A DNA stretch of 47,472 bases from a virus. Under the pieces are notes generated by a model that did no database searches, was not told the DNA's origin, and was given only the letters and a program-made list of their open reading frames with translations. The stretch lies in IMG/VR virus record IMGVR_UViG_3300036900_000066, positions 1-47,472 of that record, one strand, 5' to 3'. This document shows positions 14,477 through 21,689 of the stretch, piece after piece (the first letter of the stretch is position 1; every line of letters begins with the position of its first letter). Position numbers and translations under genes: made by a program.

Positions 14477-15412
14477 ATGAGCCTCTTCACCGACTCCGAT
14501 CACGTCACACAATCCGACATGGCGGTGGTAGACCCGGAGGTACCGGATATCGTCGCCGCCGAATCGTTCACGTCGGATGTAGTTGATTCGCTCCTCCAGC
14601 AATCCTGGGATGTGTGCGCGAATGCAATCGGCGAAGCAACGCGGCCATATTACGAGTCGTACCCTGATCCGGTAATTGCGTTCCACACCTACGGGCGGTT
14701 TAGCCCGCTGCAACTGTCGCGCATCGTTGTGACCTCGCAGTATGCGAACCGCCAGTCTCCCCTAAAGAACTGGATGGTTCGAATCGCTCTCGAGAATTTC
14801 TACATGGCGCTGGCTAACCGGCGCGAATCGGATCGCTACAACACGAAGCTCCAGAACGCGCAAGGCTACACAAAGAGCGCGTGGAAATCGGTGGTTGCCG
14901 CTGGGCTTCCGACTGTGGTGAGCCCGTTGGTTTGCCCTGGCGCGATACACGAGCTTGGCGCGGGCGTGTTCGGCGCATCCAACCTGTCTAGCGTTCCCGG
15001 TGGGACGGTCTCCGAGACGGATTACGAAGTGTCAATCTCGTGGGTTAATGGCACGATCTATCAGTCGCCGTCAATTCCAGTGAACGGCGAGAGCGGCCCA
15101 TCGGCGTCGGTGGCGATCACGGTTCCGAACCTCAATCTGCTGCTGGTCAATATCAACGGCCTACACGCTCCCGGCTCGCTCACGATCCCGCGTCCGATCA
15201 CGCAATACTACGTCAGCCAAGTTGCGACCCACTGGAATGTCTACGCCGGGGTTCCTGGCGGAATAAAGTACTTGCAGAACCCCGCGCCCATTCCGCTGTC
15301 GCAAACGTCCTACGCCTTGACTGCGGCCCCGGTGCTGTCGGGCTTCCAGTTGTGGTCCGGCCAGGTTGCGGATTCGATCCAGCGTATCCAGCGTGTAGCG
15401 GGGCGGGCGTAA
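14477..15412 (+). CDS. Hypothetical virion protein
   Basis: A 311-residue unknown in the head module. An acidic start (MSLFTDSDHVTQSDMAVVDPEVPD) is followed by helices with RPYYESYPDPVIAFHTYGRFSPLQLSRI. A beta-rich domain from about 180 to 290 (EVSISWVNGTIYQSPSIPVNGESGPSASVAITVPNL) looks like an Ig-like fold. The combination suggests a head-tail joining or decoration protein. It is joined by TAATG to the next gene. Confidence 0.55.
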   Translation: MSLFTDSDHVTQSDMAVVDPEVPDIVAAESFTSDVVDSLLQQSWDVCANAIGEATRPYYESYPDPVIAFHTYGRFSPLQLSRIVVTSQYANRQSPLKNWMVRIALENFYMALANRRESDRYNTKLQNAQGYTKSAWKSVVAAGLPTVVSPLVCPGAIHELGAGVFGASNLSSVPGGTVSETDYEVSISWVNGTIYQSPSIPVNGESGPSASVAITVPNLNLLLVNINGLHAPGSLTIPRPITQYYVSQVATHWNVYAGVPGGIKYLQNPAPIPLSQTSYALTAAPVLSGFQLWSGQVADSIQRIQRVAGRA

Positions 15413-15576
15413 TGTACATCACCGCAACCCGCGCGTTTCTTCCGCCGTTTGTTCCGATTCTTGCGGCGTCCGTTGCCGTCCCACGAATCGGGTTGCTCGT
15501 TTACCAGTGGGCTATCCCGTCGGTGAGCACTGCCGGGGCGTACCTGTCGATGCCTTGCTCTGTTTCGCTCAATTAA
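15412..15576 (+). CDS. Small hydrophobic protein
   Basis: A 54-residue hydrophobic protein (FLPPFVPILAASVAVPRIGLLVYQWAIP), possibly one membrane segment, starting in the TAATG after the previous gene. It has no recognisable family. The following GTG start at 15578 is 1 nt past its stop. It may be a real small virion or membrane protein, or a linker frame. Confidence 0.45.
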   Translation: MYITATRAFLPPFVPILAASVAVPRIGLLVYQWAIPSVSTAGAYLSMPCSVSLN

Positions 15577-15577
15577 T

Positions 15578-16381
15578 GTGGCCGACCTTCAGGACATCCA
15601 GGCACAGCACGACCGTTACATAGATTCGCTGATTGCGAATTTCCAGCGTGAACTGGACGCGATTGTAGCGGGCGCGATGGCGCGGACCCAGGCGCGATTG
15701 CGGGATACGCTGAGCGTCACGGATGGCGTGATCGACCGGACGGCGGGTAATTCGCGGGCGCTCCGAACCCTCGACCGCCTCATCCTTAAGGAATTGGATC
15801 GCGGCGGATTTCAGCAGGCACTCGACGAGCTCGTGGCGCAGTTTCCAGGCCAGTTGCCGTTCTTTCAGCAAGTGCTCGACACGCTTTCGGCGTCGATGGA
15901 TACCCCGCTGCCGCCGATTAACTTTGGCCCGCGCGACATTCAAGTTTTCGGCGCACAAGCGGCGGTTGCGCGCGACGGGATCGAGGCCGTGATGGAACAG
16001 ATCGCGGCGCGGGTCAAGAATCGCGTGATGCTGTCTGTAGGCGGCTCGAAGTTCGCGGACCTGGTTAGCACGCTGGCCGAATCCGTGCAGCGCGGACTGC
16101 CCGAAGTAGTCGGACTGGCGGAAACGGCGACATCGACGTACTACCGCGTGATTGCGGATCGCGGGTATCAAGTGATCGAGGAAGAGTCGGCGGGAGTATT
16201 GCGGTATAAGCCGTATGGCCCGCTGGATTCGCTTACGAGGCCGTTTTGCAGGCACCTACTGACGAGCGGAAAGACGTATACGCGGGAGGAAATAGATCGG
16301 ATGAATAACCATCAGATCCCAAACGTTTTTCTTAGTTTTGGCGGCTGGAGATGCAGACATAATTTCCTCTTATCCGTATGA
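15578..16381 (+). CDS. Minor head protein (SPP1 gp7/Mu gpF-like)
   Basis: A 267-residue protein starting at GTG. Its long helical body (DIQAQHDRYIDSLIANFQRELDAIV) and the C-terminal block 'GPLDSLTRPFCRHLL', 'TYTREEIDRMNNHQIPNVFLSFGGWRCRHNF' match the minor head morphogenesis family, whose conserved ending is '...GG.NCRH'. It likely sits on the portal inside the head. The stop overlaps the HNH gene by ATGA. The 3' 60 nt are more AT-rich than the rest, consistent with a nearby insertion. Confidence 0.8.
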   Translation: MADLQDIQAQHDRYIDSLIANFQRELDAIVAGAMARTQARLRDTLSVTDGVIDRTAGNSRALRTLDRLILKELDRGGFQQALDELVAQFPGQLPFFQQVLDTLSASMDTPLPPINFGPRDIQVFGAQAAVARDGIEAVMEQIAARVKNRVMLSVGGSKFADLVSTLAESVQRGLPEVVGLAETATSTYYRVIADRGYQVIEEESAGVLRYKPYGPLDSLTRPFCRHLLTSGKTYTREEIDRMNNHQIPNVFLSFGGWRCRHNFLLSV

Positions 16382-17148
16382 GGCATATCGATATAGCCGG
16401 GAAAACGTTCGGAAGTTTAACCGCCATTCGATTTGTGGGCGAGAAAACATGGGAGTTTAAGTGTTCCTGTGGCGTAGTATTCAACGCGCGTGGCGATCGG
16501 GTTCGACATGGATCAATCACTCGATGCAGGATGTGTCGCCGCGTCAACCTGACCGGCAAGAGGTTTGGAAGGTTGACGGTTGAGGCAATCGCCCCGCAGC
16601 CGGTAGATAGAGTCGCAACCAAGGCGCGCTGGCTGTGTAAGTGTGATTGTGGAAACGAGATCGTCACGCGCACGGATTACCTTCGTGCCGGTCGCACCAC
16701 GAGTTGCGGATGTTGGCTGAACGGGGCAAGGATTCCAGATAACGGATCGGCGTGGAATCAGGTATACAGCAAACTTCGTGGCATGGCGCGAAAGACCGCC
16801 ACGCGAACCGTAGCGTGGGAATTGACCCGCGAGCAAGTACTTGCGCTGGTCGTTCAGCGCTGTCACTACTGCAACAGAGAGCCGTCTCAAGTTCGGCATA
16901 GCGATAGGCACCATCAGACCGTATTGTTCAACGGCCTCGACCGACTGGATTCAGACCTCGGGTACGTTCCCGGCAACGTCGTGCCGTGCTGCAAGTATTG
17001 CAACTATGCGAAGCACACCCAGGGATATCAGCAGTTCAAGGAATGGGTTGCACGAGTGTACGCGCACTTCGTTAAGCCCCGACCGCTGGTCGATCAAGCG
17101 GCGCACGACAATCTGAATCTGTTCGATCAGTCGAGACTGATCCAGTAA
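16378..17148 (+). CDS. HNH homing endonuclease
   Basis: A 256-residue DNA nuclease. The N-terminal half holds two copies of a DNA-binding repeat, each beginning '(A/T)GK(T/R)FG(S/R)LT' and containing Cys pairs (FKCSCG, ITRCRMCRR, LCKCDCGNEI, TTSCGCW). The C-terminal half is an HNH nuclease: CHYCNREPS, NGLDRLDSD, GNVVPCCKYCNYAK, with zinc-binding Cys pairs. Homing nucleases cut intron-less or alternative alleles and spread themselves. It starts in the stop of the minor head gene (ATGA). The DNA is more AT-rich than the neighbours, a sign of transfer. Confidence 0.85.
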   Translation: MRHIDIAGKTFGSLTAIRFVGEKTWEFKCSCGVVFNARGDRVRHGSITRCRMCRRVNLTGKRFGRLTVEAIAPQPVDRVATKARWLCKCDCGNEIVTRTDYLRAGRTTSCGCWLNGARIPDNGSAWNQVYSKLRGMARKTATRTVAWELTREQVLALVVQRCHYCNREPSQVRHSDRHHQTVLFNGLDRLDSDLGYVPGNVVPCCKYCNYAKHTQGYQQFKEWVARVYAHFVKPRPLVDQAAHDNLNLFDQSRLIQ

Positions 17149-17156
17149 AACAATTT

Positions 17157-17636
17157 ATGAAAACACTGAAAAGTTGTTCTTTCTTGCTTCTGTTTCTGCT
17201 GGCGATTAGCTTTAGCTCCAGCACCGCGATGGCGTGTGGAACGCCCGTTAGCGTAGATCGCACGACTGTTTGTTACGGTGGCGGTTGGTATATGGATTTC
17301 CCGGCTGGCGTGGGTTATTCCAACGATGACGGCGACTGCACGTCAAGTTTTTACGGTACGCCCTGCGGCCAATGTCAATACGGGCTTCACGCCGATTTAT
17401 GGTCGGACTATGTTTGCGTGTATGACCAAGTCGGATATGCTTGCGATTCTCAGACTGCGGCTACGTGGTGGTATCTGTATACCTACCAGAACTACTCCGC
17501 GTTCTCGTTGTATCTGTATTTCAACTGTTACCCCACGGATTATCAAGGCAAGCTACTAATTCCTCCGTTCAAGATGGGCAAGCATGCTCCCATTGAGGCG
17601 GTGGATCGAAGTAGGGCGCTCCCGTACCGGGTTTAG
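17157..17636 (+). CDS. Secreted Cys-rich protein (accessory)
   Basis: A 159-residue protein with a clear signal peptide (MKTLKSCSFLLLFLLAISFS...TAMA) ending near residue 26. The mature part has eight cysteines, an even number that fits disulfides, and is rich in Tyr and Trp (GGGWYMDFPAGVGY, ATWWYLYTYQNY). AMAC could alternatively be a poor lipobox. It lies among head and tail genes, with AT-richer DNA, convergent to the minus-strand gene at 17638. Probably exported to the periplasm or cell surface of the infected host. No family is recognised. Confidence 0.6.
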   Translation: MKTLKSCSFLLLFLLAISFSSSTAMACGTPVSVDRTTVCYGGGWYMDFPAGVGYSNDDGDCTSSFYGTPCGQCQYGLHADLWSDYVCVYDQVGYACDSQTAATWWYLYTYQNYSAFSLYLYFNCYPTDYQGKLLIPPFKMGKHAPIEAVDRSRALPYRV

Positions 17637-17637
17637 T

Positions 17638-18012
17638 TTACTGGATCTTGTAGTATTCCACGATCCAGTGGCCGGATTTTTCTTGCATCATGACGATAAT
17701 TCCGGGTTTATCGCTACGGAAGCACCTTAGCGTTCCGTCTTGAAAGTTTCCCGGTTCGTATTTAATCTCCCGCTCGGTAATGCCGTCTCCCAAGTGGCAG
17801 TCTTTCGGGTTTTTAACGTCGAACCGCCTATAGTCAACGATGCCAGATTCGCACGTCGCGGTGAATGTTGGTCCGCGACCATCCTTTGTGAGTAAGTGCG
17901 CCGCGATCACACCATCCTTGGCGGTTTCAATGAATACCCGTTCGGGGTTGCCGGGAAGTTGACCGAACGCCGCATAGGCCGCGAATAGCAAGATTCCGAT
18001 GCCTTTATTCAT
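17638..18012 (-). CDS. Minus-strand exported protein (accessory)
   Basis: A 124-residue protein with a signal peptide MNKGIGILLFAAYAAFGQ and an AFGQ cleavage-like end. The mature part is beta-rich with three Cys (ATCESG, DCHLGD, LRCFRS) and 'EREIKYEPG'. It runs against all surrounding late genes. TATACT lies 7 nt before the ATG (18020-18025) with a possible TTGATG box at 18041-18046, spaced 15 bp, so the mRNA could be leaderless. It appears to be a separately expressed accessory ('moron') gene. Function is unknown. Confidence 0.6.
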   Translation of the reverse strand: MNKGIGILLFAAYAAFGQLPGNPERVFIETAKDGVIAAHLLTKDGRGPTFTATCESGIVDYRRFDVKNPKDCHLGDGITEREIKYEPGNFQDGTLRCFRSDKPGIIVMMQEKSGHWIVEYYKIQ

Positions 18013-18019
18013 AACGCCA

Positions 18020-18046
18020 AGTATATCAAATGGCCGTAACCATCAA
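18020..18046 (-). promoter_or_regulatory. Candidate minus-strand promoter
   Basis: On the minus strand, TTGATG (complement at 18041-18046) and TATACT (complement at 18020-18025) are 15 bp apart, ending 7 nt before the ATG of the accessory gene. The box overlaps the start of the plus-strand tail gene at 18030. Spacing is short of the ideal 17 bp. Confidence 0.35.
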
Positions 18047-18659
18047 GGGTGACGCGGCTGGCGTAATAACGCGCTGGAAGCAGGGCGTCAAGATCACTCA
18101 GGCCGACGCGACGTATGCCTTGGAACGGCAGCGCACGCGCATCTTGGAGCGCACGGCGCGGGGTGTGGATTACAGCGGGCGACCGTTCGCACCGTACTCG
18201 ACCAATGGGCCGTATTACTACTACCCCAACGGGCGCGTCGGTACGTCGAAGTTCTCCGACCGGCAGAACCGGGCGGCGGCGTCCAGGCTCAAGCGAAAGC
18301 TGGTGGCGAAGTCGGGCACGAACGCGGCTGGCGGGATTCGGCTGACCCGGAGCGGCAAGGGGATCGTATTCGATTCCTACGCGGCATTCAAGGCGTGGCT
18401 GGGCCGTAGCGTGGTCGATTTGTTCGGCCCGCGCGCCCCGCACATGCTGCAGGCTATGCTGGTCAAGGTCGGAAGCGGGATTGTGACCGAGGGCCGCATC
18501 GGGATCTACGGGCAGGAAGCGGATCGGGCATCCGGCCACCAGTACGGGGCGCGCCGGCTCCCACAGCGCAAATTTCTTGGCGCGAGCGTCGAGGATAAGG
18601 AAATCGTCAAGGCCGATATTTTGAAGCGCATCGCCGCCAGGTTGACCAAGAAAACATGA
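18030..18659 (+). CDS. Phage virion morphogenesis / tail completion protein
   Basis: A 209-residue basic protein. After helices rich in Arg (ERQRTRILERTARG) come 'VDYSGRPFAPYST' and near the C-terminus 'GIYGQEADRASGHQYGARRLPQRKFLGAS', matching the Mu gpG-like virion morphogenesis family ('...HQ.G...PQR.FLG.S'). Such proteins complete the tail or head-tail joint. No ribosome site is seen before the ATG, and its first codons overlap the minus-strand promoter. It is joined to the next gene by ATGA. Confidence 0.75.
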   Translation: MAVTIKGDAAGVITRWKQGVKITQADATYALERQRTRILERTARGVDYSGRPFAPYSTNGPYYYYPNGRVGTSKFSDRQNRAAASRLKRKLVAKSGTNAAGGIRLTRSGKGIVFDSYAAFKAWLGRSVVDLFGPRAPHMLQAMLVKVGSGIVTEGRIGIYGQEADRASGHQYGARRLPQRKFLGASVEDKEIVKADILKRIAARLTKKT

Positions 18660-18796
18660 AGCCACGAATCTATAAAGACGACGGCATGAACGACTGGTGC
18701 GTTGAAACGCAGCATCGCCGTGTGTTCTTTAGTTCGTGGAAATCTGCTATCCGCTGGGCGCTCTGGCGCTGCGACGTTAACGCCGGGGTGATTTAG
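18656..18796 (+). CDS. Small hypothetical protein (46 aa)
   Basis: A 46-residue protein with basic ends (MKPRIYKDDG) and several Trp residues (DWCVETQ, SWKSAIRWALWRC). ATGA upstream and a TAGTG junction downstream make it a true link in the operon. The composition (SWxxAIxWA) resembles short tail-region proteins of other phages that have no known function. Confidence 0.55.
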   Translation: MKPRIYKDDGMNDWCVETQHRRVFFSSWKSAIRWALWRCDVNAGVI

Positions 18797-19332
18797 TGGC
18801 GTCTGTATCGAAGCTCGTCCGCGATGCCGTTTATGCGCGGCTCACGGCGGCATGGGCCACGAATCTGGCGGGGATCGTCGCGGAGTATACCGGCGTCCCG
18901 GCCACCGACAAGACCAAGCTATCGGCTATCGCGTGGGACGGCTCGAAGAAACAAGTATTCCAAGGGCAACTGAACGTCGATTCACTGGAATCCACCAGCC
19001 CGATCACGTACCCACTGGTGATTCTGTTCACCTCGGATATCACGCACGACGGCGCGGAGAAGTTCGTTACGTTTTCCGGCTCCGTTGCGTTGACCGTCGA
19101 ATTTCACTACACCTGGCGCAAAAGCGCGGCGTTGCCAAACTTCGACGAGTTCATGGACTTGATCGAGGAAACACTGATTGCGGTTTTCCACGACCGCAAC
19201 TGGGTAGGCGCGCTCTCCGCCGGTCTGAGTTATAGCGGCCAGATGACGGCGCAACGCGGGCAGGTTCAAGAGAACGGCGAGAACTGGGTCCAGGCCGTGT
19301 CGTTCCGTCTGATATTCGGGGTGGACGTTTAA
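18796..19332 (+). CDS. Tail terminator/completion-like protein
   Basis: A 178-residue protein starting at the GTG in TAGTG. Helix-strand layout (VRDAVYARLTAAW...ITYPLVILFTSDI...FHYTW) and its position between the virion-morphogenesis gene and the tail tube match tail terminator or completion proteins that cap the tail tube. No strict sequence signature is visible, so the call rests on synteny and size. Confidence 0.55.
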   Translation: MASVSKLVRDAVYARLTAAWATNLAGIVAEYTGVPATDKTKLSAIAWDGSKKQVFQGQLNVDSLESTSPITYPLVILFTSDITHDGAEKFVTFSGSVALTVEFHYTWRKSAALPNFDEFMDLIEETLIAVFHDRNWVGALSAGLSYSGQMTAQRGQVQENGENWVQAVSFRLIFGVDV

Positions 19333-19359
19333 GGCCAAGCAAAACATAAGGAGAAACGA

Positions 19360-19719
19360 ATGGGGCAAAAATACCGCTTCGTCGGCACGTCCATGGAAAT
19401 AGGACCGCGTCGGCTCAGCAAGTTCGGCGAAGAAATTACACTGACACCCGAACAACGCAAGGATGCGGGGCCGAACGCCCCGCTGGTACATGACGCGCTG
19501 TTCAGTAAGGCCGCGTTCACTGAGCAAGAGCTTTCGATTTACGCCAATCCTGGACAGCGCATCGACGCGCCGGAGGCGTTCATGAGTAAGGTCCGTGTCG
19601 TATGGGCGCTGGTAGGCCAAGAGCCTTCGGGTAATCCGGCGCTGGCCCAGGTCGAAGCGAAGATGTCTCTCGCTGATCGTTCGGTTGTGGACGCTGCAAT
19701 TCAAGGAGTGAAACAGTAA
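19360..19719 (+). CDS. Hypothetical tail-region protein
   Basis: A 119-residue unknown with an AAGGAG ribosome site. The start is basic and contains an alternating pattern (QKYRFVGTSMEIGPRRLSKFGEEITLTPEQ), followed by a helical C-terminal half. It lies directly before the tail tube gene, often the place of a small joining protein. No family is recognised. Confidence 0.55.
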   Translation: MGQKYRFVGTSMEIGPRRLSKFGEEITLTPEQRKDAGPNAPLVHDALFSKAAFTEQELSIYANPGQRIDAPEAFMSKVRVVWALVGQEPSGNPALAQVEAKMSLADRSVVDAAIQGVKQ

Positions 19720-19720
19720 C

Positions 19721-20743
19721 ATGGCCGTTTCCCAGTCGATTCTTGAGAGAATTTACGTCCAGCCGGAAAGCACTTTCGGGCAGGCTCCGAACACGTCTGG
19801 TACGGCCACGGTCGCAGGTAGCAATTACATGCGGCATACCAAGTCCACACTGGAGCCGACACAAGCGCGTATCCCATCGACCGATAAGACCGGCTCTATT
19901 TCGGCCACGCAGGGCGCAATCGGCGCGCGCGGCGGTACGTGGTCCCTGGATTTCGAGGGGCGTCCCAGTGGTGCGGCTGGCACCCCTCCCAATTGTGACG
20001 CGGTTCTGCAAGCGGCTTTCGGGCAGGCTCCGACCGTCGTTCCGGCAACCAGCGTTACTTATGCACTGAACAGCGCCATCAAGAGCTTTACGATGTACCG
20101 CTTCCGCCAGCCGAGCACGATTCAGCAACGGGCCGGAATCGGCTGCGTCGTGAGCGACATGAGCTTTGCTTTCGCGCAGAACGCGAACTGCAAGTTGACG
20201 TTGAACGGCACAGCGTTGTGGGTCCCCGATTCGAAGAATTTCTCCAGCCTCGACACTATCGGTAAGGGCGGACTGACCACGTTTCCGGCTGAACCCGGAT
20301 CGCCGGTGTTTGCTGGAAATCCAGTAAACGGGCTGGCCGGGTCCGCCGTGATCGATGGCGGGTCGACGTTGCAGATTCGTTCCGCTGCGATCAAGTTCAC
20401 GTCGGCTATCGTGATTCCGCAGGATCGGCTGTTCGCTGGTCAATACGGGAGCTCGCCGGAACGCGACATCCTCAGTGTGACGCTCGACCTCAGTATCTTC
20501 GACGAGGATTCGGCGGCAGTCACGTCGCTGTACAACAAAGCCCTGGCCGGTACGACCATCAATATCGTGCTGACCGCTGGGAGCGTTGCTGGTTCCATGA
20601 TCGAGTTCGATCTGAACAACTGCCTTTTGCCGCAACCGGCGCACGACGACTCCGCGCGTAAGTGGGCCGCGAACCTCACCGGTATTCGCGCCTATTCGAC
20701 CACGTTGACATCGCTCGACGAGTTTACGCTGAAGTTCCTGTAA
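19721..20743 (+). CDS. Major tail tube protein
   Basis: A 340-residue protein expected to stack as rings to form the tail tube. It is rich in beta strands and begins 'MAVSQSILERIYVQPESTFGQAP', typical for tail tube proteins of this size with an extra domain. AAGGAG precedes the ATG. The chaperones and tape measure follow, as usual. A strong hairpin with a T-run follows its stop, fitting a highly expressed gene whose transcript is partly ended there. Confidence 0.78.
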   Translation: MAVSQSILERIYVQPESTFGQAPNTSGTATVAGSNYMRHTKSTLEPTQARIPSTDKTGSISATQGAIGARGGTWSLDFEGRPSGAAGTPPNCDAVLQAAFGQAPTVVPATSVTYALNSAIKSFTMYRFRQPSTIQQRAGIGCVVSDMSFAFAQNANCKLTLNGTALWVPDSKNFSSLDTIGKGGLTTFPAEPGSPVFAGNPVNGLAGSAVIDGGSTLQIRSAAIKFTSAIVIPQDRLFAGQYGSSPERDILSVTLDLSIFDEDSAAVTSLYNKALAGTTINIVLTAGSVAGSMIEFDLNNCLLPQPAHDDSARKWAANLTGIRAYSTTLTSLDEFTLKFL

Positions 20744-20771
20744 TCCACCTTCATTTCGACCTGCCTCCCTC

Positions 20772-20808
20772 GGGGCCAACAGCTAACCGGCTTGCGGCCC
20801 CATTTTTT
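20772..20808 (+). terminator. Rho-independent terminator/attenuator
   Basis: GGGGCC (20772-20777) pairs with GGCCCC (20796-20801) and the inner AGC/GCT extends the stem past a small bulge. ATTTTTT follows directly. It lies between the tail tube stop and the chaperone ATG at 20815, and probably reduces readthrough so that the tube protein is made in excess over the chaperones. Confidence 0.7.
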
Positions 20809-20814
20809 CCCGCC

Positions 20815-21363
20815 ATGAAATATACCTCCACAATTACCCACCAGTCCAAAACCGACCCCGACGTTTCTTTCACCGTTCGTCACCTCACCGAAGGCAGGCG
20901 AATCAAGATCAGTCTCTCACTGGCCGACAAGTACGATAGAATCGACGCGATCCGTACCGGCGTTTCCGAAATCGCTGAGCGCATCAAGCCGCTGCTCGCG
21001 CAAGCCAAGGCCGAAGGTTCTGACGTTCTGAACAATAACCCCGACATGGCTGAGTTGACGCGCAAGCATCGCCAGATGCAGTCGGTCGAGAACGACGAAA
21101 TCATTCCGGTGTTCGTTCGCGCCCTGCTGGTTTCCGTGGACGGATTGGAAATCGACGGCTCCCCCGCCACGGTCGACTCGATGATCGAGAACGGCCCCCC
21201 GGCGCTGTACGCGGAGATCGCCAAGGCCGTGCGTCACGAGATGGGCCTGGACGAGCAAGAAACGGGAAACTCCGAGCCGCCTTCCACTTCCAACGCACCG
21301 GTGGATGGCGCGACCCCAGTTACGAGTGCGGAGACTGCCAGCGCCGAGGCGATTCCCGTCTAA
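20815..21363 (+). CDS. Tail assembly chaperone (G-like)
   Basis: A 182-residue protein equivalent to lambda gpG: it starts with a beta segment (TSTITHQSKTDPDVSFTVRH), then helical 'IKISLSLADKYDRIDAIRTG' and a C-terminal acidic/Pro tail. It binds the tape measure before tube assembly. The ATG at 20815 follows the terminator's T-run and has no ribosome site. A GGGAAAC slippery site at 21264-21270 lets some ribosomes move into the -1 frame and make a longer product. Confidence 0.8.
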   Translation: MKYTSTITHQSKTDPDVSFTVRHLTEGRRIKISLSLADKYDRIDAIRTGVSEIAERIKPLLAQAKAEGSDVLNNNPDMAELTRKHRQMQSVENDEIIPVFVRALLVSVDGLEIDGSPATVDSMIENGPPALYAEIAKAVRHEMGLDEQETGNSEPPSTSNAPVDGATPVTSAETASAEAIPV

Positions 21364-21689
21364 GGAACTGCCGCAAGTATCACCCCGATCTGTACGACCC
21401 AAACCAACAGCGGTATGGATGGACGCCGACACACGAATGGGGTGCGGTCGCGTCGTTCAGTATCAACGAATGCCCGGTGTCGCTGATTACGCCGGAGTCT
21501 AAGCGTCTGGTACAAATCCTGGCCCGGTCGGAACGCGCGCACGAGGCCAGCGGAGCATCCCTGTACGGCCCCAACCTATCGCGCTGGCCGGTTCGGATGC
21601 TCGACGCCCAGGTAGCAATCCAGCAGGAAACAAATCGCGAATCGAATGCAAGACAGGAAGCGGAAATAGAGGCAATGAAACGTGGCTGA
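20815..21689 (+). CDS. Tail assembly chaperone frameshift product (GT-like)
   Basis: After a -1 slip at 21264-21270 the ribosome reads from 21270 to the TGA at 21689, giving about 291 residues. The added part (LRAAFHFQRTGG, then CGDCQRRGDSRLRNCRKYHPDL, then YGWTPTHEWGAVASFSINEC) has paired cysteines, followed by SRWPVRMLDAQVAIQQE, like lambda gpT extensions. There is no start codon that would express this part independently before 21477. It overlaps the tape-measure start by 8 nt. Confidence 0.8.
21264..21270 (+). other. -1 ribosomal slippery site GGGAAAC
   Basis: In the G-like frame the heptamer reads G GGA AAC, the X XXY YYZ pattern of programmed -1 frameshifts. The next frame stays open for 139 codons and encodes protein of the expected extension size, directly before the tape measure. 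The lambda G-T site is GGGAAAG. Confidence 0.8.

Noticed and set aside
19580-20779. Long minus-strand open frame of 399 codons across the tail tube gene
   Set aside because: Same cause; the plus strand encodes a tube protein at the expected place with a good ribosome site.
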